Positions 1-6,179 of a DNA stretch of 16,767 bases are shown here, one piece after another. The position numbers and the translations under genes are program-made. Positions within the stretch are counted from its first letter, which is position 1. Each line of letters opens with the position of its first letter. Where the stretch lies: the NCBI GenBank assembly GCA_016839425.1, contig JAEOUI010000363.1:1-16767 (forward strand), in the 5' to 3' direction. This DNA is from Promethearchaeota archaeon. GTDB lineage: Archaea; Asgardarchaeota; Lokiarchaeia; Sigynarchaeales; SOKP01. The notes below the pieces were generated by a model. That model did no database searches, was not told the origin of the DNA, and saw nothing but the letters and a program-made list of their open reading frames with translations.

Positions 1-47
1 ATTAGAGATTTAAAACCTTTAAATTTTTAGTTTTTGAAACCCTCCAA

Positions 48-1043
48 TCAAGTGTTCGAAATATAAACATCAACCACTACTAATTCGGCTTTAGGTGAAT
101 ATGCTTTAACAATTTTTGCAGAAATGATTTTTTTAACTTTTCTATTTACTTTGTTCAAACTTACTCTTAAATTTTGTATTGCATTCTCGATTGAGTTTGG
201 TTTTTCGCAAAATTGATAGTTATGGATAATTCCTTCTTTTTTTAAAAGAAAAGATGCAATATCAATGTATTCTAAAGATTTTTCAGGCAAATTCATAATA
301 ATACGATCAGTTTTTCCTTTCAATTTTTTTCCAATATTGTTTGTTGGGTTGATTAAATCCCTCACATTTATGTTATAAGGGATAATTTCTCCTTGAATGG
401 TATTTAGTTTTAAATTTTCTCTCAAATAGTGAATAGCTTCTGGATTTGAATCAAAACTATATATTTGTACAAAATTATTTTTTGCTATCTGAATGGAAAA
501 AGGACCAACTCCTGCAAACATATCAATTATTATTTCATGTGGCTTAAAATTGTATGAAGCGATTCTTTTCCGCTCAAATACTAATCTTGGAGTAAAAAAG
601 GTGCTTTTCACATTTACTTTAAATTTAGAGTGATTTTCTTTGTGAGTTGTTTCTGCATTATCAATACCGGCTAATAATTTTAAATCTCTTAACCTATATG
701 AGTTTTTTATTTGACTTTGTTTTTCAAAAACTGTATTAACGCTTTTATTTACTTTCATTAATGCTTCTGAGATTTTTATTTTAAAAAGATCTTGATTAGT
801 ATTTGAATGATATTCATTAAATTCAATTATTGCAATATTTCCTATAATATCGTATGATTTTGGTATAAAATCTATCATATCTTTAGATAACTCTTTTCCA
901 AGTACTTCTTCTATCGTTCTTGGATTATAATCGTTCTTTGCCATAGGTGTTCTAAAAACTATAGCAATTTCCAAGTCTTCACCAATTTCGCACATCATTG
1001 ATTCAATAATAATCCTGTCATCAATTAGTGGAAATAAAACCAT
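48..1043 (-). CDS. trm5: tRNA (guanine37-N1)-methyltransferase Trm5, 5' end interrupted
   Basis: SAM-dependent enzyme that makes m1G37 next to the anticodon, preventing +1 frameshifts. The readable frame gives 331 residues. It shows the Trm5 core: the linker LRDLKLLAG near 118-126, HKEN near 134-137, TPRLVFERKRI near 151-161, the SAM motif DMFAGVGPFS at 174-183 and the catalytic-site motif NLP at 251-253. The ATG at 1043 lies inside domain D1, the small domain that inspects the tRNA elbow. The missing first part of D1 is found just upstream in the same frame (ATG at 1148), separated by one TAA at 1083-1085. Last gene of a minus-strand operon with kinase, tgtA and DUF371. Either translation restarts at 1043 and gives a D1-shortened but catalytically complete enzyme, or the stop is an assembly error or is read through. 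Family call is firm; start is uncertain. Confidence 0.9.
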   Translation of the reverse strand: MVLFPLIDDRIIIESMMCEIGEDLEIAIVFRTPMAKNDYNPRTIEEVLGKELSKDMIDFIPKSYDIIGNIAIIEFNEYHSNTNQDLFKIKISEALMKVNKSVNTVFEKQSQIKNSYRLRDLKLLAGIDNAETTHKENHSKFKVNVKSTFFTPRLVFERKRIASYNFKPHEIIIDMFAGVGPFSIQIAKNNFVQIYSFDSNPEAIHYLRENLKLNTIQGEIIPYNINVRDLINPTNNIGKKLKGKTDRIIMNLPEKSLEYIDIASFLLKKEGIIHNYQFCEKPNSIENAIQNLRVSLNKVNRKVKKIISAKIVKAYSPKAELVVVDVYISNT

Positions 1044-1082
1044 TTCATTTTCGTGTAATACTTCAATTTTTTTATCAAATAT

Positions 1083-1148
1083 TTATTTATTTTTAAAAAG
1101 TCGATGTATCTTCCTTAGAAAGACTTGAGCATCTTTATTTTTTAACAT
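1083..1148 (-). pseudogene. detached N-terminal piece of Trm5 domain D1 (21 codons, then in-frame TAA)
   Basis: ATG at 1148-1146 opens 21 codons starting MLKNKDAQVF and ending at TAA (1085-1083), in exactly the same frame as the downstream trm5 ORF. Codons after the stop (IFDKKIEVLHENE) run into the ATG at 1043 without another stop. Read together, the segment resembles the first ~40 residues of archaeal Trm5 (a basic helix with R-K-I, then K-I-x-V-x-x-E-x-x-x-V-x-x-P), at about the expected length. The ATG lies 16 nt after the DUF371 stop, a normal operon position. Alternatives: a short leader peptide, or coincidence in AT-rich DNA. Confidence 0.55.
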
Positions 1149-1164
1149 TACAAATTTTTTTTTT

Positions 1165-1596
1165 TCATACATAAGAATCAGCCATTTCGAATGTGATTAA
1201 TAACTCATTATTTGATTTTTTTAAAGCTTCAATTAGGGTTCTTTTAATATCAATTGATGCTTTTGTACAATTAATTAAGACAGTTCTATCACAAGAATAG
1301 GTACTTTTACGAAAAACCATATCTTTTTTATTTTGCAATGTTAATTTTTTGCTTCCAAAACCATAAAAATGATCTTCGAACTCATCAATTTTAAGAGTTA
1401 CCTTTACCTTTATACCTTTTTTTATCAATTCTTTTAACTCGTTGCTTAAATCATAACATGCTTTTGAGGAATTAATCCCTAAAATGCAATTTCCTGCTTT
1501 TGTTAAATAAGAATCTTTTGTTATTTCGATAGTGCTTTTGTGTGAACAAAGGATATTGTCATTCCCAAAAGCGTAAATTTTTTCAATAATTGTCAT
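1165..1596 (-). CDS. DUF371 family protein
   Basis: 143-residue archaeal protein resembling the DUF371 family, whose biochemical role is not established to my knowledge. Family-like blocks are HKSTIEITKDSYLTKAGNCILGI (residues 19-41, listed here by position mainly: T21, I24-K26, L31-T32, C37-G40) and a second block KDMVFRKSTYSCDRT in the C-terminal half. The protein shows an internal duplication: each half has a G-containing strand, an h-S/K-x-x-M/I-x-I/F-x-K core, then a Cys, then sKA-x-x-D-L/I and a helix with L-x-E-x-x-K. Its ATG lies 2 nt after the tgtA stop, implying translational coupling. Position between tgtA and trm5 suggests a role in RNA modification or RNA binding; that is inference from context only. 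Confidence 0.8.
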   Translation of the reverse strand: MTIIEKIYAFGNDNILCSHKSTIEITKDSYLTKAGNCILGINSSKACYDLSNELKELIKKGIKVKVTLKIDEFEDHFYGFGSKKLTLQNKKDMVFRKSTYSCDRTVLINCTKASIDIKRTLIEALKKSNNELLITFEMADSYV

Positions 1597-1598
1597 CG

Positions 1599-3245
1599 CT
1601 ATCCCTGTAGAAATAATTCTAAGAGCGTTTTTAAATCGTTAGCATTAAAAATCTTAGTCGGATATTTTGCAAATAAATTACTATATAAATCATGTATAAA
1701 ATGGTCTTTTGGAAAGGGCATTTCCTCTTTATATTGATTCAATATAGAGAACGGAGTTAAAATTCCACAACCAATGAAGTCTTTATAATTTTTCTCAAAT
1801 TGTGCTATTGATTCTGAAATGGAATTATGTAGCAACAAATAATCTTCTTTTGTTGGTAGGAAGGCTTCATGTTGGCTTAAAGGATATATATCGCTAAGCT
1901 CGAGCGGGATTAGTCCATAAAATGATGAAAAGATAAGAATGTGGAGTAATTCTCTTGAAATAATAGTATTATTGTTTAAATAAACCACCCAATCCATCAT
2001 ACTCTGGGAGCTTTTTAGTCTAGCATCGTATTCTGGTAAAATGATAATATATTTTGCCTCTTTAGGCGCCCTATAATTTATGAACATCGATTTTTGGTGT
2101 CTTTTTACCAAGGGGCGATAAATATCAAACAGAGAGGTGTATAATCTCCCGCGAGATTTATATCGTTTTTCGTATTTTTCAAAAAAATCGATATTTTCTC
2201 TTAAATGTCTTGTTGCGGAAACAAGTGCTGGATGGATTTTTACTCTTTGTTGAATTAATTCCCATAAATTTCCTTGTCGTATCGCTTGACGAATTGTTTT
2301 AAGCTCTGAAAATGATAAATAAAGGTTATGTTTTGATAGCAATTCCGTTTTTTGGCTTTCCTCGCATTTTAACAATTCTTTAGGGGAATTATTGCAACAA
2401 ATTGGGCAATGACATGGAAATTCTTCCATTTCTTCTAACTTTTCGGTACCCGTAGAAAGTGTGAAATATCGATTCTCTTTTGCATAAAGCACATATGCCG
2501 CAGAATCCATCAAATCGCATCCACATGCGACCGCCAGAGAGAAGAACTGGGGTAAACCTAAGCCAAACATGTGAACGGGTCTATTTGAAATAATATTTCT
2601 TTTTACTGAGAGTAAGATCTCAATTGCCAAGTCAAATCGATAGTCTAAAAAAGCTTTTACGAGACCACCTATGGCATACACACCAAAATCTAGTTCACTC
2701 ATTTTATTTGCACTATATGCTAATAAATCTTGGAATTTTGCTCCATGAATGGGTCCAAACCAGCAATTATTATCGATAGTTCTACGAATTATGTTTTCCT
2801 TTGCCCTTTGAATTGTTATATTGACCTTGTTTCTTGCCGTATCGTAATCGTCTTCTAATTGAACAGGAATATCTAAAATAACTGGAAAATCAGATCCAAT
2901 TTTTTCTTGAAATGTTTCTATCTCGTTTGCGTCAATATCTATGCTATTTGAATTATACATGTATTGTTGAAATGCACCACTATCTGTTGCTATCAATCCT
3001 TTTTCGAAATTTAGATGTTTATGAATGCCTTTTCTCAAAACTTCTTCTCGCATATCCTTGTTTTTATATAAAATATATGCGTTAGTAAAAACACATTGAG
3101 CCCCTATCCTTTCAATATCGTTAACAGATAAAACATTTTTGAACGGATGAACAACAGGAAAAAGGTTAGGTGTTACCATTTGTTTATTTTTTACTTTTAG
3201 AATTCCAGTTCGTCCTAGAACATCACTATCAGTTATTTCAAACAT
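1599..3245 (-). CDS. tgtA: archaeosine-type tRNA-guanine transglycosylase (ArcTGT)
   Basis: Replaces guanine-15 of the tRNA D-loop with preQ0, first tRNA-bound step toward archaeosine. 548 residues. The TIM-barrel catalytic half has the DSG motif (D88 in ATDSGAFQQ) and the second catalytic aspartate D247 in DLMDSAAY. The zinc site is C278, C280, C283 and H306 (CHCPIC, then KHNLY). A helical linker follows (SELKTIRQAI, near 313-322; NLWELIQQR). The C-terminal part (about 395-548) includes GLIPLELSDIYPLSQ near 444-458, a stretch resembling the DUF5591 region of ArcS/TgtA2 rather than an obvious PUA domain. Both catalytic aspartates are present, so this is the active transglycosylase and not the ArcS paralogue. 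Begins 24 nt after the kinase stop and overlaps control of DUF371, so it is part of one operon. Confidence 0.93.
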   Translation of the reverse strand: MFEITDSDVLGRTGILKVKNKQMVTPNLFPVVHPFKNVLSVNDIERIGAQCVFTNAYILYKNKDMREEVLRKGIHKHLNFEKGLIATDSGAFQQYMYNSNSIDIDANEIETFQEKIGSDFPVILDIPVQLEDDYDTARNKVNITIQRAKENIIRRTIDNNCWFGPIHGAKFQDLLAYSANKMSELDFGVYAIGGLVKAFLDYRFDLAIEILLSVKRNIISNRPVHMFGLGLPQFFSLAVACGCDLMDSAAYVLYAKENRYFTLSTGTEKLEEMEEFPCHCPICCNNSPKELLKCEESQKTELLSKHNLYLSFSELKTIRQAIRQGNLWELIQQRVKIHPALVSATRHLRENIDFFEKYEKRYKSRGRLYTSLFDIYRPLVKRHQKSMFINYRAPKEAKYIIILPEYDARLKSSQSMMDWVVYLNNNTIISRELLHILIFSSFYGLIPLELSDIYPLSQHEAFLPTKEDYLLLHNSISESIAQFEKNYKDFIGCGILTPFSILNQYKEEMPFPKDHFIHDLYSNLFAKYPTKIFNANDLKTLLELFLQG

Positions 3246-3269
3246 TTATTATGCGCCTCGCTTTAAATT

Positions 3270-3854
3270 TCAATCAAAAAAATCGTTTAATCTATTCTCT
3301 CTAAATAATTCCTCCAACCAATCGACCTGTTTAGTCTCCTCATAATTCTTGGTTTGAATTGTATCAATTATTTTTTTGGCAACTTGTTCAACAGTTAGCT
3401 TAGTAGTATCAATCTCGATAAGGGGATTTTTGAGCTTTTTTTGGATTAAATAATTCATACAATTCCCTAAAATCTCTGATTGAACATTCTCCATTATCTT
3501 TGCGTCCGTATATTCCTTTTTTCTTAACCTTACAATTAATTCGTCGGGATGACATCTTAAAATAACTGCATAATCAATATACAGGTTAGGAACCAAATCT
3601 GAAAAATGAGATTCAATAATTAGATAATCATAATCTCTGTTTTTTTGTTCTTTAATTAACCTTTCCACTCTATTAATGATTTTTTTTTTATTAATAACAT
3701 TAGTATCACGTTTATTATCGTAATTTATTATTAGATCTTCTTCGATTACTAGATCGTTTAAGGATATGCTCCGAGCATTTGATATTTGGCATATTTTTTG
3801 CGATACAATAGTTTTTCCTGTTCCTGGAGTTCCAGTAATTATTACTAGATCCAT
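3270..3854 (-). CDS. Fap7/hCINAP (AK6)-type adenylate kinase-like ATPase
   Basis: Small P-loop kinase of the Fap7/AK6 family, which acts in final maturation of the small ribosomal subunit and has weak adenylate kinase activity. From the ATG at 3854 it is 194 residues. The Walker A is TGTPGTGKT (7-15), immediately after the start, as in the family. Family-specific segments follow: IIESHFSDLV (the ESH motif), the hydrophobic VILRCHPDEL and the lid-like R-x-K-x-Y-x-x-x-K-I-x-E-N-V-Q-x-E-I. A TTG five codons upstream (3869) could also serve, but ATG is preferred because homologues start just before the first strand. First gene of the minus-strand operon with tgtA, DUF371 and trm5, all translation-related. 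Shares a 76-bp divergent intergenic region with the signal peptidase. Confidence 0.88.
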   Translation of the reverse strand: MDLVIITGTPGTGKTIVSQKICQISNARSISLNDLVIEEDLIINYDNKRDTNVINKKKIINRVERLIKEQKNRDYDYLIIESHFSDLVPNLYIDYAVILRCHPDELIVRLRKKEYTDAKIMENVQSEILGNCMNYLIQKKLKNPLIEIDTTKLTVEQVAKKIIDTIQTKNYEETKQVDWLEELFRENRLNDFFD

Positions 3855-3930
3855 AGTTATAGTTAGCAATCATAGATTCTAAAAATTTTCTAAAAAAAGG
3901 ACTTTTTAAGGATTCTATTCAAAAAATAGT

Positions 3931-4437
3931 ATGCCAAAGAAAAATATCTTCTATAAAGTATTAAGCAGTTCAATGTATCCAACTTTAAATGTTGGTGATA
4001 TTGTCGTTGTGAAAGAAAAGAATCCAGAAGATATTATTGCTGGTGAAAAGGATGGAGATATTTTAATCTTGAAAGGTCCCCGCTATTTTTATGATAACGG
4101 CGTAGATCCAATAATGTGGAATAACCTACCTCCAGATTTTCCTATAATTCATCGGGCAATTGATAAAAAAAAGATAGGAGAGAATTGGTACTTTCAAACA
4201 AAAGGGGATAATAGTTGGATGCCAGATGGATGCCTACAATTAAAGAACAAAAACAAAAATTATGCTGTATTGGAATATAAAAACGAAAAGGATCTTTTTA
4301 TTCCAGAAACAGAATTAATAGGTGTTATGATAAAGAGGATTCCATTTAAAGGGAAAAAGAAGCTTGAAGAAAAATCAAATGAATATCAATTGAATATTAA
4401 AGAATATAGGAAAATCGAAATAAAGGTATATTTCTAA
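3931..4437 (+). CDS. signal peptidase I, S26B (archaeal/ER) type, without membrane anchor
   Basis: Serine protease that removes signal peptides. The 168 residues show the nucleophile S14 in SSSMYPTLNVGD (12-23), the His-type catalytic base H74 in PIIHRAI, which marks the archaeal/eukaryotic S26B class (bacterial enzymes use Lys), and D93 in TKGDNSW. Odd point: S26B enzymes normally have an N-terminal transmembrane helix before the serine and often one at the C-terminus. Here only 13 residues precede S14, the frame is closed upstream by a TAA at 3907-3909, and the C-terminus is charged. The enzyme would need a membrane partner, may be a soluble relative, or may process something other than exported preproteins. 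The neighbouring small membrane ORF on the opposite strand is noted separately. Catalytic family is clear; cellular role less so. Confidence 0.85.
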   Translation: MPKKNIFYKVLSSSMYPTLNVGDIVVVKEKNPEDIIAGEKDGDILILKGPRYFYDNGVDPIMWNNLPPDFPIIHRAIDKKKIGENWYFQTKGDNSWMPDGCLQLKNKNKNYAVLEYKNEKDLFIPETELIGVMIKRIPFKGKKKLEEKSNEYQLNIKEYRKIEIKVYF

Positions 4438-4460
4438 AATTCAAGAGATCTTATTAGTTA

Positions 4461-4586
4461 TTATTCTTTTTTTGAAGTTAACAATATATAGGCAAGAATA
4501 AAAATCAAGAGAACTAAACCAATTGCCTTCAATGTAAACTTTAAATTTTCAACATCAATATCTGAAATTTGAAACATAAATAACAT
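4461..4586 (-). CDS. small single-span membrane protein (hypothetical)
   Basis: Short ORF of 41 codons from ATG 4586 (or 38 from ATG 4577) to TAA 4463-4461. The product has an acidic N-terminus (QISDIDVENLKFTLK), one strongly hydrophobic helix (about residues 22-36, AIGLVLLIFILAYILL) and a lysine-rich end (TSKKE), a plausible N-out/C-in or anchor topology by the positive-inside rule. A TATA-like A/T box lies about 30 nt upstream. It ends 23 nt from the convergent signal peptidase stop. I recognise no family; it is not a clear Sec61-beta or SecE. Evidence for expression is only compositional and positional. Confidence 0.5.
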   Translation of the reverse strand: MLFMFQISDIDVENLKFTLKAIGLVLLIFILAYILLTSKKE

Positions 4587-4609
4587 AACTATTTGTTCTA
4601 TGTTGAAAA

Positions 4610-4622
4610 ATATTATAAATTA
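4610..4622 (-). promoter_or_regulatory. TATA-like box for the small membrane ORF
   Basis: On the minus strand this reads as an ATTTATAATA-type box centred about 30-35 nt before the ATG at 4586, the archaeal TATA distance for a nearly leaderless transcript. The surrounding DNA is very AT-rich, so the match is weak evidence. Confidence 0.3.
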
Positions 4623-4848
4623 TAATTAAAAAAATTTCTGTTTTTTGAGACTTTTTTCTTTAATTAAGAGTTTATCGTTCTTTAATAATATTCTACTAAA
4701 GCATCGTATTCCTTTGATTCAATGTATTTATTCCTTATAAAATTGCTAGAATTCATTAATACATATTTATCAATCAGTAAGCGTTGAAAATATGAATCTT
4801 AATAATCTGTGAAAAAAAGAAATTTCAAGAATAATTATAAACTTTTTC

Positions 4849-6097
4849 TTATTTAGCTGAAACAATTTTTATTATATCATTATTTTGAAGCTCATAGTTT
4901 TCACCCAACCTTTTTTTACTTCTCGCATCAATTCCAAATATGAAATGTTTTGCTAAATCACTATGTATTTTCTCTCCCACGAAATCACGGAGTTTAGTGC
5001 CCTTATTCACGAGGAATACATCTGGCAATACATTTCCATCATTATCAGTATAATTATTTGGATCTGAAACGGGATAAACACAGATCTGATTTGATATTGT
5101 AAAAATAGCACTATTCAATGCTTCTTGTATTCCAGTACCATTATAATTTTCTAATAAATTTTTTTTGATTTTTTCTAAGGTTTCTAATTCATTTTCTGTG
5201 AGTTTTTCAGGGTTTATAATCGTAAACTCCTTGGAGCCAGGAATATATTCTATAATTTTATTTTCATCATATTTTCTCAAAATATATTCAGCTAAGGCAC
5301 TACAAGCTATAATAGGATTCTTATATTTCTTTCTTAGAGCAATTAAATTCGCTTCACTAATCTCTTTATCAATTTTATTGGCTACTACGAGTATGGGTTT
5401 TGAAATTTCTCTTAAAATCCTTGAAAAATGATATAATTCGTCATCTGACCAAGAAGTTGGGTTTTTATTTTCTAAAGATGCTTCTTTTAAGCAATGAATT
5501 ATGTGCTCCTTTTTGATTTTAATGCCCGAAAGTCTTTTGTGAAGTTCATCAATAAATTCTCGAGTTTTCCCTGCGAATGCTTTTTTAAAGCGGTTCCAGT
5601 CGTCTCTTTCAAGGATCTCTTTATACCATAAATTAATTTCTTCTTCTAAAAATAATATATCTTCGTAGGGATCGTTCGATCCTTCAGTTACTTTTTTACC
5701 CATTTTATCTAAAGACCCTGTAATGTCAACAATATGTAATAAAACATCTGCTTTACTCAAATCATTTAAAAATTTGTTCCCCAATCCCTTGCCTTTATGA
5801 GCATCTGGTACTAATCCCGCTACATCTAATAAATTAACAGGAATAAATCTCTGTCCATTAATACAATTCGAATTTCGAGGATTATCTACTACATTCAATT
5901 CTCTACAGACACAATTTGTCTTGATGTATCCGATTCCCTTATTTGCATCAATCGTTGTAAAGGGTTGCTCGCTTACTTTAGCGCTCGTTAAGCAAGACGC
6001 ATTTAGAAAAGTGGACTTGCCGGAACTTAACCTTCTGGTAAAATGCATCTTTATCAAAATTTGGTTTTCCGACAATTCCTATTATTACATCTGTCAT
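4849..6097 (-). CDS. YchF/OBG-like GTPase with TGS domain, split by a 34-nt BHB intron
   Basis: Ribosome-associated TRAFAC-class P-loop NTPase of the OBG/YchF-like group. The start is ATG 6097 (MTDVIIGIVGKP). Directly after KP the frame breaks, and the rest of the P-loop (SGKSTFLNAS) continues in another frame. Removing 6060-6027 joins exon 1 (6097-6061) to exon 2 (6026-4849) and yields 404 residues with an intact G1 motif GKPSSGKS (10-17), switch I PFTTI, G3 DVAG, G4 NKID and a C-terminal TGS domain (about 330-404). Without splicing, translation could start only at a TTG (6075) or an internal ATG and would lack the glycine of the P-loop. Unspliced, the gene therefore cannot encode a normal GTPase. 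An inverted repeat precedes the start. Family assignment is firm; splicing is a strong prediction. Confidence 0.92.
6027..6060 (-). other. predicted 34-nt mRNA intron with full bulge-helix-bulge motif
   Basis: Read on the minus strand, all parts of the canonical hBHBh' motif are present. Outer exon helix: 6073-6067 (GUCGGAA) with 6025-6019 (UUCCGGC), 7 bp including one G-U. Central helix: AACC 6066-6063 with GGUU 6032-6029, 4 bp. Bulges: AAA 6062-6060 and AAG 6028-6026, 3 nt each, lying 3' of each central strand. Inner helix: UUUUG 6059-6055 with CAGAA 6037-6033, extended by UAAA/UUUA after one mismatch. Cutting after the second bulge base on each side removes 6060-6027 and restores the P-loop codon as AGT (Ser13, phase 1). 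Bulge size, helix size, cut position and frame restoration all agree. Confidence 0.88.
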
Positions 6098-6123
6098 ATT
6101 CAATAATTTAGATTGCTATATCT

Positions 6124-6141
6124 GATAAAAAGGTTTTTATC
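6124..6141. repeat. perfect inverted repeat GATAAAAA-N2-TTTTTATC
   Basis: Two 8-nt arms with a 2-nt spacer, 27-44 nt upstream of the GTPase ATG and 39 nt past the stop of the ATPase gene. It overlaps the expected TATA position, so it could be a repressor site, a core promoter element, or a weak 3'-end hairpin for the upstream gene. An overlapping alternative stem (AAAAAGG with CCTTTTT) is also possible. Confidence 0.4.
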
Positions 6142-6179
6142 CTTTTTTCCGAAATACTATTTTCGTCTAAGATATTTAA

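Noticed and set aside
1..47. GGAGG-like Shine-Dalgarno just after the trm5 stop on the minus strand
   Set aside because: No suitable start codon and open frame follow within the 47 nt available to the window edge.
1070..1110. Search for a BHB intron removing the TAA in trm5
   Set aside because: Only A/T-run pairings could be drawn by hand, with no specific 3-4-3 motif; not claimed.
4680..4795. Minus-strand open stretch ending DALVEYY near 4685
   Set aside because: About 38 codons between stops, with an internal ATG leaving only 24 residues; no family resemblance. Could be a gene remnant, but unsupported.
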